The translations under genes were made by a program, and so were the position numbers. Of a DNA stretch of 64,000 nt, positions 53,664-61,975 are shown piece by piece. The DNA lies in assembly GCA_963840805.1 (NCBI GenBank), contig CAWJAJ010000011.1, positions 620,001 through 684,000 on the forward strand, written 5' to 3'. This stretch comes from CADEEN01 sp963840805 (GTDB lineage: Bacteria; Pseudomonadota; Gammaproteobacteria; Burkholderiales; Burkholderiaceae_C). How positions within the stretch are numbered: the stretch's first letter is position 1; every line of letters begins with the position of its first letter. The notes beneath the pieces are model-generated. The model ran no database searches. It worked only from the letters and a program-made list of their open reading frames with translations, and had not been told where the DNA came from.

Positions 53664-54662
53664 ATGTCTCACACGACTCGCCGTGACCTGCTGCGCAGCG
53701 CCGGCGCCGCGGCCCTCGCGGCCCGCCTGCCTGCCGCTTTCGCCCAGCCTGCGCGCCTGCAATCATGGCCGCTGAACACGCCGAGCCGCACCGGCATCCA
53801 CGACGTGGCGCCCGCGCCGGACGGCGGCGTCTGGCTCACCGCGCAGCGCAGCGGCCACCTCGGCTGGTTCGACCCGGCGAGCGGCCGCACCGAATTGGTG
53901 TCGCTCGGCCGCGGGTCATCGCCGCATGGCGTGATCCAGGGGCCGGACAAGGCGGCGTGGATCACCGACAGCGGCCTGAACGCGATCGTGCGCGTCGGCT
54001 GGCCCGACCGCGGCCTGCGCGTCTTTGCACTGCCCGAGCGCAGCGCCTACGCCAACCTCAACACGGCCGCCTTCGACGGCGACGGTGACCTGTGGTTCAC
54101 CGGCCAGAGCGGCGTGGTCGGCAAGGTCGCGGTGAAGACCGGTGTGGTCAGCGTGAAAGACGCACCGCGCGGCCGCGGCCCGTACGGGATCTGCGCCACG
54201 CCGGCCGGCGAGGTGTGGTGGTGCTCGCTGGCCGGCTCGTTCATCGCCAGAATCGACCGCAGGACAGGCGACTCGGTGCTCGTCGAACCACCGACGAAGG
54301 ACCAGGGCGCGCGCCGCGTCTGGAGCGACAGCCGCGGCCGCATCTGGGTCAGCGAATGGAACAGCGGCAACTTGTCTGTGCACGACCCGGCTGCAAAGAC
54401 GTCGACGCAGGCCTGGCGGGCGTGGCGGCTACCCGGAGAATCGCCGCGCTGCTACGCGGTGTACGTCGACGAGCGCGACCAGGTCTGGTGCAGCGATTTC
54501 GGCGGCAATGCCGTGTTCCGCTTCGACCCGGCAACCGAGCGCTTCGAGCGCTTCGGCTTCCCGCGCGAGGCCACCAGCATCCGGCAGATCCTCGGCCGGC
54601 GCGGCGAGGTGTGGCTGCCTGAAAGCGGCACCGAGCACATCTCGGTCATCCGCACGGCGTGA
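53664..54662 (+). CDS. Tat-exported virginiamycin-B-lyase-like (Vgb) beta-propeller
   Basis: The start at ATG 53664 is preceded by AGGAG, giving 332 residues. A twin-arginine signal (TTRRDLLRSAGAAALAARLPAAFAQ) is followed by six or so blades with DGGVWLTAQRSGHLGWFDP, DLWFTGQSGVVGKV and GRIWVSEWNSGNLSVHDP, the streptogramin-lyase-like repeats. True Vgb linearises streptogramin B, but most relatives are of unknown use, so an enzymatic role is not implied. It overlaps the next gene by four bases (GTGA), so both are co-translated. Confidence 0.85.
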   Translation: MSHTTRRDLLRSAGAAALAARLPAAFAQPARLQSWPLNTPSRTGIHDVAPAPDGGVWLTAQRSGHLGWFDPASGRTELVSLGRGSSPHGVIQGPDKAAWITDSGLNAIVRVGWPDRGLRVFALPERSAYANLNTAAFDGDGDLWFTGQSGVVGKVAVKTGVVSVKDAPRGRGPYGICATPAGEVWWCSLAGSFIARIDRRTGDSVLVEPPTKDQGARRVWSDSRGRIWVSEWNSGNLSVHDPAAKTSTQAWRAWRLPGESPRCYAVYVDERDQVWCSDFGGNAVFRFDPATERFERFGFPREATSIRQILGRRGEVWLPESGTEHISVIRTA

Positions 54663-56126
54663 AGGCGCTCGCGGCGCTGCTGGCGACGGCGCTGCTGGCC
54701 GGCTGCGCAAGCCTCGCCACGCCGAGCACGCCGGCGTCGGCAAGCGCCGAGACGGCGGCGTGCGCACGCTGGTTCGAACAACTCGATGCCGCGATCGACC
54801 AGGCCGGCGTGCGCGACGCCGAGGCCGAGCGCATCGCCGGCTTTGCCGGCCTGCGTGTCGATCGCTTCACCGCGTCGCTGCGCGGGCGTGCCGAGGGGGG
54901 CACGGCGGCCTTCGAGACCTGGCTGGCCCGTCTGCAAGGCTTGGAACGCGACGGCCGCGCGGTCGAAATCGCGAACCTGCCGCCGGCGGCGTTCCCGATC
55001 GGCGCCGCAGCCGATGCGGCCGCGGCACGCACGCAAACGCAGCGCTGCGTGCAGGCGTGGCACGGCCCACTGCGAAGCGACCCGGCGTTGCGCAACGCGT
55101 TGCTGGAGCGTGCCGAGGTCCCCGACCGCTACGCCAGCTGGCAACGCGCCGTGGGCCTGTACCCGCTCGTGCGCTGGCCGTTCTTTGCCGGCGTTCAGGC
55201 CTGGCAGCGCCGCCACGAGGAGGCCATGTCGCAATGGGCCAGTGCGCCGCCGCCGACGCTGCGCTACGTGCCCGCCCGCACCGCGGTGCCGAATGCGCCG
55301 CCGTGGCCAGTCCGGCCACGCGATGCACTCGGCGTGCCACAGTTCTCCGACAGCGAGGCCGCCGCGCTGCTCGCCGCCCATGCGCCCGCGCTGGAGATCG
55401 AGACGCATGGCAACGCCGATCGCTTCGGCGCTCTCGCCTGGCGCGGTGGTGCGCTGCCGGCCGTGGACACGGCGCGCCCGCCGCAGGCGTATCGACGCAT
55501 CGCCTACACGCGCTATGGCGGCCATGTTCTGGTGCAACTGGTGTACGGCCTGTGGTTCCCCGAACGGCCGCCGCTGGGCCGCTTCGACCTGCTGGCCGGC
55601 GCGCTCGATGCGGTCGTGCTGCGCATCACGCTGGCCCCCGACGATGGCCGCCCGCTGCTGGTCGACACGATCCATGGCTGCGGCTGCTACCACCTGTTCA
55701 TCCCGAGCGTCGAACTCGCGCCGCGGCCGGGCGCACCGGCCGCCGTCGAATGGGCCTTCACGCCAACGACGCTGCCGGCGCTACGGCCCGGCGAGCGCAT
55801 CGTGGTGCGGCTGGCATCGGCCACGCACGATGTCGTCGGGGTGATGCGCGACGGCGGCGCCCCCGGGACGCCTTACGCTGCTGCGCGACGATCAGGTGCT
55901 GCGCACGCTGCCCACGCCGGACGGTGTGTCGAAGAGCGCGTTCGGCCCCGACGGCCTGGTCGCGGGCAGCGAACGCGGCGAGCGCTGGCTGTTCTGGCCG
56001 ATGGGCATTGCCAGCGCCGGCGCGATGCGCCAGTGGGGCCACCATGCGACGGCCTTCGTCGGCCGGCGACACTTCGACGACGCCGACCTGATCGAGCGCC
56101 GCTTCGTGATCCCGGCGCTGGAATGA
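54659..56126 (+). CDS. Hypothetical lipoprotein, frame broken near its C-terminus
   Basis: GTG 54659 overlaps the previous stop. The product begins MKALAALLATALLAGC, a lipobox with Cys16. Mature parts include WPFFAGVQAWQRRHEEAMSQW and PRDALGVPQF, then a strand-rich domain with YRRIAYTRYGGHVLVQLVYGLWFPERPP. About 400 residues in, an extra C in the CCCCC at 55860-55864 shifts the frame; the other frame then reads LTLLRDDQVLRTLPTPDGVSKSAF through to RRFVIPALE and stops at 56126, giving about 488 residues when corrected. Family not recognised; probably an outer-membrane or periplasmic lipoprotein. Confidence 0.7.
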
Positions 56127-56134
56127 GACCACCC

Positions 56135-56199
56135 CCGAAGCACCTTCGGCGCTCCCCCTCAAGGGGGCACCGCTGGCGGACCGGCAAAGCCGGATCCGC
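56135..56199. repeat. Row of short palindromes after the lipoprotein gene
   Basis: CCGAAG-CAC-CTTCGG (56135-56149), CCCCC-TCAA-GGGGG (56154-56167) and GCGGACCGGC-AAA-GCCGG-A-TCCGC (56176-56199, one bulge) follow one another within 65 bases. Such arrays resemble the intergenic repeat elements I recall from many Burkholderiales. They could end or stabilise the transcript of the lipoprotein gene. Confidence 0.6.
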
Positions 56200-56273
56200 G
56201 GCGGTTGCATGGAGTCGTCGGGTTCATGCCTCGCGGGCGCCGCCTCGGCGCGATGGGTTGCTGGAATGAAACA

Positions 56274-56325
56274 AGCCGGCCAAGGCCGGCTCGTCATTCG
56301 TGCTGGAACCCCCTCCCGGAGGGGG
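56274..56325 (-). terminator. Two hairpins downstream of phaB
   Basis: AGCCGGCC-AA-GGCCGGCT at 56274-56291 is an 8-bp stem, followed on the minus strand by TGTTTCATT, so it fits an intrinsic-type terminator for phaB, 85 bases past its stop. CCCCCTCC-C-GGAGGGGG at 56309-56325 is a second strong palindrome in the same gap. Confidence 0.55.
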
Positions 56326-56355
56326 CCGGGGGAGCGCAACGTTCACCCGCAGGGC

Positions 56356-56388
56356 CCATATGGGTTGAGCCCCGCTCAACCCATATGG
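56356..56388. repeat. Perfect 15-bp inverted repeat spanning the phaB stop codon
   Basis: CCATATGGGTTGAGC at 56356-56370 and GCTCAACCCATATGG at 56374-56388 are exact complements around a 3-base loop. The right arm contains the final phaB codons (His-Met-Gly, stop at 56376-56378). The left arm repeats the same bases inverted, so the mRNA 3' end would form a very stable hairpin overlapping the termination site of translation. Confidence 0.85.
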
Positions 56389-57113
56389 AGCCCACCGTTG
56401 CAGGAGAAGTCGGCACCGGTCGTGAAGCCCGAATCCTCGCCCGCCAGCCAGGCCACCACCGAACCGATTTCTTCCGGCGTGCCCAGGCGCTTGACCGGGA
56501 TCGTCGCGATGATCTTCTCCAGGATCTCGGGCTTGATGGCCTTGACCATGTCGGTGCCGATGTAGCCCGGGCTCACGGTGTTGACCGTGACCCCCTTGGC
56601 CGCCACTTCCTGCGCCAGCGCCATCGTGAAGCCGTGCATGCCGGCCTTGGCCGCCGAGTAGTTGGTCTGGCCGGCCTGGCCCTTCTCGCCATTCACCGAC
56701 GAGATCTGCACGATGCGGCCCCAGCCCTTCTCGACCATGCCCGGCACCACCTGCTTGGTGACGTTGAACATGCTGTTCAGGTTGGTGTCGATGACCGCCT
56801 TCCAGTCGTCGGGCGTCATCTTCAGGAACATGCGGTCCTTGGTGATGCCGGCGTTGTTGACCAGCACGTCGATCGTGCCGTGCTCGGCGGTGGCCTTGGA
56901 GAAGGCATCCACCGTCGATTGCCAATCGGCGACGTTGCCGACCGACGCATAGAAGGTGTGGCCCAGCGCCTTCTGTTCGCCCAGCCATTTGGCATGGTCG
57001 CGGCTCGGGCCGCAGCCGGCGATGACCTTGAATCCTTCCTTCGACAAGCGCTGGCAGATGGCGGTGCCGATGCCGCCCATGCCACCCGTCACGTACGCCA
57101 CTTTCTGTGCCAT
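56376..57113 (-). CDS. phaB: Acetoacetyl-CoA reductase
   Basis: The 245-residue short-chain dehydrogenase has the NADPH motif TGGMGGIGTAICQRL at residues 9-23, NNAGITKD, and the Ser-Tyr-Lys catalytic set in VQISSVNGEKGQAGQTNYSAAKAG (S about 140, Y about 153, K about 157). Its sequence is that of PhaB/PhbB, which makes (R)-3-hydroxybutyryl-CoA for polyhydroxybutyrate. A GGAG site lies 7 bases before the ATG. It lies 106 bases downstream of phaC on the same strand; the thiolase phaA is not in between. Confidence 0.95.
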   Translation of the reverse strand: MAQKVAYVTGGMGGIGTAICQRLSKEGFKVIAGCGPSRDHAKWLGEQKALGHTFYASVGNVADWQSTVDAFSKATAEHGTIDVLVNNAGITKDRMFLKMTPDDWKAVIDTNLNSMFNVTKQVVPGMVEKGWGRIVQISSVNGEKGQAGQTNYSAAKAGMHGFTMALAQEVAAKGVTVNTVSPGYIGTDMVKAIKPEILEKIIATIPVKRLGTPEEIGSVVAWLAGEDSGFTTGADFSCNGGLHMG

Positions 57114-57219
57114 TGCTCGCTCCTTCGTAGTTGCAGCCGGACTCTAACGCGCGGCACTCGGGGCTGCACCCGTGCCACCCCCAATACGAAACCGGCAAAA
57201 ACCCTCGACGCGTCGGCGC

Positions 57220-58911
57220 TCAGGCCTTGGCTTTGACGTAGCGGCCGGGCGCCGGTTCGCTGGCCTTGTGTGCGCGGTCGCCGTAGCCCTTCGGTGCCGG
57301 CACCAGCTTGCCGGCATGCGGCTTGAGCCAGGCGGCCCAGTCGCCCCACCAGCTGCCCGGCACTTCCTTGGCCGATTCGAACCACTGCCGGGCCGTGCCG
57401 CCGAGCTTGCCGTCGATCCAGTGGCTGCGCTTGTTCGCCGCCGGCGGATTGATGACGCCGGCGATGTGGCCCGAGGCACCGAGCACGAAGCGCACCTTGC
57501 CGTTCAGGATGCGGGTGCTCTCGAACGCCGCCTGCCACGGCACGATGTGGTCTTCGCGCGAGGCGTACACGAACACCGGCGCCTTGATCTTGCCGAGATC
57601 GATCTTCTCGCCGCACACCGTGAGCTTGCCGGGCTGGCGCAATTCGTTCTGCAGGTAGGTGTGGCGCAGGTACCAGCAGAACATCGGCCCCGGCAGGTTG
57701 GTCGAATCACTGTTCCAGTACAGCAGGTCGAACGGCGGCGGCTTGTCACCCTTCAGGTAATTGCCGACGACGTAATTCCAGACCAGGTCGTTCGGGCGCA
57801 GGAAGCTGAAGGTGCTGGCCAGTTCGCTGCCCTTGAGCAGCCCCGGGCCGTGCGGTGCCTGGGCGCCGAGCGTCATCTCGCGCAATCGCACCGCGGCTTC
57901 GTCGATGAAGATGTCGAGCACGCCGGTGTCGGAGAAATCGAGCAGCGTGGTCAGCAGGGTCATGCTGGCCGCCGGATGCTCGCCGCGTGCGGCCAGCACC
58001 GCCAGCGCCGTGGCCAGGATCGTGCCGCCGACGCAAAAACCCAGCGTGTCGATGGTGTCCTGCCCGCTGATGGCCTGCACCTCGCGGATCGCGCGGATCG
58101 CGGCGTCCTCGATGTAGTCGTCCCAGGTCCTGTCGGCGATCGACATGTCGGGGTTGCGCCAGCTGATCACGAACACGCGGTGGCCCTGGGCCACGGTGTA
58201 GCGGATCACCGAGTTGTCGGGTTGCAGGTCGAGGATGTAGTACTTGTTGATGCAGGGCGGCACGAACAGCATCGGCCGCTCGTGCACCTTGGCCGTCAAC
58301 GGCTTGTACTCGAGCAGCTGGAACAGCTCGTGCTCGAACACCACCGCCCCCTCGCTGGTGGCCACATTGCGGCCGACCTCGAACACGCTCTCGTCGGTTT
58401 GCGACACGTGGCCCTGCTGGATGTCCTGCCACAGGTGCTTCAGGCCCTGCGCGATGCTTTCGCCCTTGGTCTCGAGCGCCTTGCGCTGCGCCTCGGGGTT
58501 GAGCGCCAGGTAGTTGCTCGGGCTGGCCGCGTCGATCCACTGCTGCACCGCGAAGCGGATGCGGGCCTTGGTCTTGGCATCGCCCTCGACGGCCTCGGCC
58601 AGCTTCATCAGCGTGCGTGCGTTGAGCAGGTAGGTCTGCGCGGTGAAGGCCGCCGCTGCGTTGCCGGCCCAATCATTTGCGGCGAAGCGCCGGTCGCCGA
58701 TCGCGGGCGCGCTCGCAGACTTGTCGCCGGGCGCGCGCTCGACCGCACCGTTCCACAGCGCAGTGGCTTCCTTCAGATACTCCGCTTGCAGCGTGCTCAC
58801 CGCCGGCAGCGGTAGCGACAGACCCTGCATCGACTTCCAGATTTCACCAACGGCGTGGCCGAAGGCTTCAACGTGTTCGCTGTGGGGCACGCGAGGGGTG
58901 TTCTTGCTCAT
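57220..58911 (-). CDS. phaC: Class I poly(3-hydroxyalkanoate) synthase
   Basis: From ATG 58911, preceded by GAGG, the product has 563 residues. The N-terminal region is followed by an alpha/beta-hydrolase domain with WDDYIEDAAIRAIREVQ, the lipase-like box GFCVGGTILATAL with catalytic Cys near 292, the Asp in YASREDHIVPWQA and the His in GASGHIAGVINPP. These are the active-site residues of class I synthases, which polymerise short-chain 3-hydroxyacyl-CoA at the granule surface. No PhaE/PhaR subunit is expected. With phaB downstream it forms a phaCB operon. Confidence 0.96.
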   Translation of the reverse strand: MSKNTPRVPHSEHVEAFGHAVGEIWKSMQGLSLPLPAVSTLQAEYLKEATALWNGAVERAPGDKSASAPAIGDRRFAANDWAGNAAAAFTAQTYLLNARTLMKLAEAVEGDAKTKARIRFAVQQWIDAASPSNYLALNPEAQRKALETKGESIAQGLKHLWQDIQQGHVSQTDESVFEVGRNVATSEGAVVFEHELFQLLEYKPLTAKVHERPMLFVPPCINKYYILDLQPDNSVIRYTVAQGHRVFVISWRNPDMSIADRTWDDYIEDAAIRAIREVQAISGQDTIDTLGFCVGGTILATALAVLAARGEHPAASMTLLTTLLDFSDTGVLDIFIDEAAVRLREMTLGAQAPHGPGLLKGSELASTFSFLRPNDLVWNYVVGNYLKGDKPPPFDLLYWNSDSTNLPGPMFCWYLRHTYLQNELRQPGKLTVCGEKIDLGKIKAPVFVYASREDHIVPWQAAFESTRILNGKVRFVLGASGHIAGVINPPAANKRSHWIDGKLGGTARQWFESAKEVPGSWWGDWAAWLKPHAGKLVPAPKGYGDRAHKASEPAPGRYVKAKA

Positions 58912-58940
58912 GGCTGCCTCGTCTCCTGGGCGGGGGCGAT

Positions 58941-58952
58941 ATTGTGAACAAT
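58941..58952. promoter_or_regulatory. Possible operator upstream of phaC
   Basis: ATTGT-GA-ACAAT is an inverted repeat with 5-base arms located 30 bases upstream of the phaC ATG, in the divergent gap with the small membrane-protein gene. It could bind a dimeric regulator, but the factor is unknown and one such site may occur by chance. Confidence 0.3.
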
Positions 58953-59029
58953 GCCACGTTGTATGCGGCACCGCTTACCGCATCATGACATTGCCTTTTG
59001 ACCTTTGAGATGCAGGGGATGACGTCATC

Positions 59030-59293
59030 GTGCTCTACGTGATTGCCATTGCTTGGATGTACGTCGTGCTGACGATGACGGCAGCCGAAGCATTGGCACC
59101 GAACGGCACCGCGCTGGGCGCCCTCTTCACCTTCGTCCTCTACGGCGCGTTGCCGCTGGCGATCGTGTTGTACCTCGGCAGCGCGCCGGCGCGGCGGCGT
59201 GCGCGTCTGGCCGCCGACGCATCAGCCGCGCAGCCAGACGGCGGCAGCCATGCGTCCGGTGACGCGGTCGCGGCGAAACGAGAAGAACCGTGA
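59030..59293 (+). CDS. Small membrane protein of 87 residues
   Basis: GTG 59030 opens LYVIAIAWMYVVLTMTAAEALAPNG. Two hydrophobic helices are followed by an arginine-rich and then acidic tail ending KREEP. Its last 72 bases (59222-59293) are the reverse complement of the end of pgeF, so the two genes overlap tail to tail. I do not recognise a family. The helical part precedes the overlap, so only the disordered-looking tail is shared with pgeF DNA. Confidence 0.65.
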   Translation: MLYVIAIAWMYVVLTMTAAEALAPNGTALGALFTFVLYGALPLAIVLYLGSAPARRRARLAADASAAQPDGGSHASGDAVAAKREEP

Positions 59294-60013
59294 CGCGTCT
59301 TCTACGGTGCACCCTTCGCTGGCGCTGACCTGCATCACGCCGGCGGCACGCAGCCGCTCGCGCGCAAGACCCGGCAGATCGGCCAGCCAGCGCAGCGACC
59401 CATCGCCGCGTCGCCGCGGCACGAAATGCGGGCCGTCGCCGAAGACGCCGACCACGTCGGCGCCGACCTCGAACTGGCGTGGGCCGATGCAGGGCCCGAG
59501 CCAGGCCAGCAAGGCCCGCGGCTCGCACGCCGCAGCGGCACACAGCGCCGTGACCGTGGCCTCGAGCACGCCGCCGGCCAGCCCGCGCCAGCCGGCGTGG
59601 GCCGCGCCGACGCCGCGGCCGTCGGGTGCGGCGAACAGTACCGGCAGGCAATCGGCGACCTGCACCGTGCAGGCGATGCCGGGCGCGGTGGCGATGGCGG
59701 CGTCGGCTTCGATCGCTTCCGCGCGCTGCGCGTCGGCCGCGGAAAGGTGCACCACGCGCGCGCCGTGGACCTGGCGCAGATAGACCGCCGGCACACCGAG
59801 CGCGGCCTCGAAGCGGCAGCGGTTCTCCGCCACCGCGTGCGGCTCGTCACCGACGGACGTACCGAGGTTGAGCGAGTGCCATGGCCCGGCGCTGACGCCG
59901 CCGGCGCGAGTGCTCATCAGCGCGCCGACGCCAGCGCCGGCCGGCCAGGACGGGATCAGCGCGCCGTCGAGCGCCCCTTCCAGAGCGCCGTCGAGCCTGC
60001 CATCAAGCGGCAT
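59222..60013 (-). CDS. pgeF: PgeF/YfiH-type polyphenol oxidase-like nucleoside hydrolase
   Basis: The 263-residue protein has the laccase-domain motifs TRAGGVSAGPWHSLNLG, RQVHGARVVHL, ADCLPVLFAAPDG, AAHAGWRGLAGGVLE and CIGPRQFEVG. This family was called laccase, but members act as purine-nucleoside phosphorylases/deaminases or peptidoglycan-editing factors (PgeF). The N-terminus has an in-frame heptad-like run DGRLDGALEGALDGAL before the family start, suggesting that translation may begin later. It overlaps the end of maiA by 11 bases, so both may be coupled. Confidence 0.9.
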   Translation of the reverse strand: MPLDGRLDGALEGALDGALIPSWPAGAGVGALMSTRAGGVSAGPWHSLNLGTSVGDEPHAVAENRCRFEAALGVPAVYLRQVHGARVVHLSAADAQRAEAIEADAAIATAPGIACTVQVADCLPVLFAAPDGRGVGAAHAGWRGLAGGVLEATVTALCAAAACEPRALLAWLGPCIGPRQFEVGADVVGVFGDGPHFVPRRRGDGSLRWLADLPGLARERLRAAGVMQVSASEGCTVEDASRFFSFRRDRVTGRMAAAVWLRG

Positions 60014-60641
60014 CCGGGCATTTCTCCGGGCGCGTCTGTTCGAAGGCGTCGAGCTTCATGCAGGCCTCGAACACGCGCATCACGTTGGGCACATGGTCGA
60101 GCCGGCAGTCGTAGCGTCGGGCGTTGAAGATCTGCGGCGCCAGCGTGACGTCGGCCAGCGTCGGCGAGTCGCCGTGGCAGAAGCGGCCGGTGCGCCGATC
60201 GGTCAGCTGGCGCTCCAGCGTCTCGAGGCCGGTTTCGACCCAATGCCGGTACCAGCGGTTCTTGTCGTCTTCGCTCAGCTTCAGGTCACGCACGAGGTAG
60301 CGCAGCACGCGCAGGTTGTTCAGTGGATGGATCTCGCATGCGACGTCGTAGGCCAGCGCGCGCACGCGGGCGCGACCGAGCGCGTCGGGCGGCAGCAACG
60401 GCGGCGCGGGGTAGGTTTCCTCGAGGTACTCGATGATCGCCAGCGACTGCGTCACCACGGCATCGCCGTCCTTGAGCAACGGCACCAGGCGCGAAGCCGA
60501 GACCGCGGCATACGACTCCTTGAACTGCTCGTCCCGGGTCAGGTGCACCGACTTGTAGTCGTAGGGCAGGCCCTTCAGTGCCAGCGCGATGCGCACCCGG
60601 TACGAGGCCGAGGAACGAAAGTAGTTGTAGAGCTCCATCAT
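60003..60641 (-). CDS. maiA: Zeta-class GST: maleylacetoacetate/maleylpyruvate isomerase
   Basis: ATG 60641 with GGGAG gives 212 residues. The N-terminal thioredoxin fold has YFRSSASYRVRIALALKGL, with the zeta-class active-site motif SSxSxRVRIAL. Further on come PLLKDGDAVVTQSLAIIEYLEE and a helical C-domain with SPTLADVTLAPQIFNARR. Such enzymes isomerise maleylacetoacetate or maleylpyruvate with glutathione. The next upstream gene encodes a small FAH-type hydrolase, so the pair suits the lower gentisate or homogentisate route; the dioxygenase gene is not in the window. Confidence 0.9.
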   Translation of the reverse strand: MMELYNYFRSSASYRVRIALALKGLPYDYKSVHLTRDEQFKESYAAVSASRLVPLLKDGDAVVTQSLAIIEYLEETYPAPPLLPPDALGRARVRALAYDVACEIHPLNNLRVLRYLVRDLKLSEDDKNRWYRHWVETGLETLERQLTDRRTGRFCHGDSPTLADVTLAPQIFNARRYDCRLDHVPNVMRVFEACMKLDAFEQTRPEKCPDAA

Positions 60642-60657
60642 CGGCAATCTCCCGCTG

Positions 60658-61350
60658 TCAGCGCACGACCACGCGCAAGGTACCCAGGCCGGCGATGGCG
60701 CCTTCCATCACGTCGCCGGCCACCACCGCGGCAACGCCCGCGGGCGTGCCGGTGAACACGAGATCACCCGGCGCCAGCGTCCAGGCCGCGCTCAGATGTT
60801 CGATCGTCTCGGCGACGTTCCAGATGAGCTGGCTCAAGTCACCGGACTGGCGCAACTGGCCGTTGACCGCCAGCGTGATCGCGCCACGGGTGAGTTCACC
60901 GGTCACGGCCGCGGGGTGGATCGGGCCGATCGGTGCCGATTGATCGAAGCCCTTGCCGATGCACCAGGGCCGGCCCAGCTTCTTGGCCTCAGCCTGCAGG
61001 TCACGCCGCGTCATGTCCAGGCCGACGGCATAGCCGTAGATGTGCTTGAAGGCATCGACCGCCGCGATGCTGCGGCCGCCCCGGCCGATGGCAACCACCA
61101 GTTCGATCTCGTGGTGCAGGTTCTTCGTCAGCGACGGGTAGTCGATGACGCCGGTCTCGCCCTCGGCCACCGGCACCACCGCGTCGCCGGGCTTCATGAA
61201 GAAGAACGGGGGCTCACGACCGGTGAAGCCCATCTCCTGCGCATGCTCGACATAGTTGCGGCCGACACAGTAGATGCGTCGCACCGGGAACACGCCTCCG
61301 CCGGCGACCGGAACGCAGGGCACGGGAGGGGCGGGAATCACGGTTGCCAT
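60658..61350 (-). CDS. FAH-family hydrolase (fumarylpyruvate-hydrolase-like)
   Basis: The 230-residue protein begins with VFPVRRIYCVGRNYVEHAQEMG and has the FAH core KPGDAVVPVAEG, HHEIELVVAIGRGGR (metal Glu pair) and GLDMTRRDLQAEAKKLGRPWCIGKGFDQSAP. It lacks the large N-terminal domain of true fumarylacetoacetase. The short form is typical of fumarylpyruvate hydrolase (NagK-like) and related acylpyruvases that cut ring-fission products of gentisate. With the adjacent zeta-GST it would turn maleylpyruvate into fumarate plus pyruvate. General acylpyruvase activity is also possible. Confidence 0.88.
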   Translation of the reverse strand: MATVIPAPPVPCVPVAGGGVFPVRRIYCVGRNYVEHAQEMGFTGREPPFFFMKPGDAVVPVAEGETGVIDYPSLTKNLHHEIELVVAIGRGGRSIAAVDAFKHIYGYAVGLDMTRRDLQAEAKKLGRPWCIGKGFDQSAPIGPIHPAAVTGELTRGAITLAVNGQLRQSGDLSQLIWNVAETIEHLSAAWTLAPGDLVFTGTPAGVAAVVAGDVMEGAIAGLGTLRVVVR

Positions 61351-61407
61351 CTAGCGCTCTCCTTGACGTTGCTGGCGGGCATGATGCCACCGCTAAACTC
61401 GGGCGCC

Positions 61408-61959
61408 ATGCTGTTGACCGAGCGCGCCAGGATCCAGTATTGCCGCGCTTGCGGCGCGCGCGTGGCGTACCTCATCCCCGTCGACGACAACCGTGAGCGC
61501 GCGGTGTGCCCGGCCTGCGGCATGGTGCACTACGAGAACCCGCTCAACGTGGTCGGCACCGTGCCGGTGTGGGGCGAGCAGGTCCTGCTGTGCAAGCGCG
61601 CGATCGAGCCGCGCCGTGGCCTGTGGACGCTACCGGCGGGGTTTCTCGAACTCGGGGAAACGACGGCCCAGGGCGCGCTGCGCGAAACCGACGAAGAGGC
61701 CGGCGCGCAGGTCGAACTCGGCGCGTTGTTCTCGGTGCTGAATGTCGTGCGCGTCGGCCAGGTGCACTTCTTCTATCTGGCAACAATGACCTCGCCGGCA
61801 CTCGACCCGGGCAGCGAAACCCTCGAGGCACGGTTGTTCCGCGAAGACGAAGTGCCGTGGGATGAGATCGCTTTTCGCACCGTTCGTGAAACCTTGCGCT
61901 TTTTCTTCGACGATCGACGGCGCGGCAAGTTCGGCATGCACTGCGCCGATATAGGCTGA
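61408..61959 (+). CDS. Nudix hydrolase with N-terminal zinc ribbon
   Basis: ATG 61408 gives 183 residues. A zinc ribbon is seen as CRACGARV and CPACGMVHY (four Cys). The Nudix domain has GFLELGETTAQGALRETDEEAGAQ, which is the complete Gx5Ex7REUxEExGU box. The ribbon-Nudix arrangement resembles NudC/YjaD or ADP-ribose hydrolases of the zinc-ribbon type, which cut a diphosphate bond in a nucleotide. The frame is open upstream but homology starts here. It ends 16 bases before the secretion ATPase gene. Confidence 0.88.
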   Translation: MLLTERARIQYCRACGARVAYLIPVDDNRERAVCPACGMVHYENPLNVVGTVPVWGEQVLLCKRAIEPRRGLWTLPAGFLELGETTAQGALRETDEEAGAQVELGALFSVLNVVRVGQVHFFYLATMTSPALDPGSETLEARLFREDEVPWDEIAFRTVRETLRFFFDDRRRGKFGMHCADIG

Positions 61960-61975
61960 CAGCCGATTGCCGAAC

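Noticed and set aside
60658..61350. Fumarylacetoacetase of homogentisate breakdown
   Set aside because: The large N-terminal domain of that enzyme is missing; the short form fits fumarylpyruvate hydrolase or acylpyruvase.
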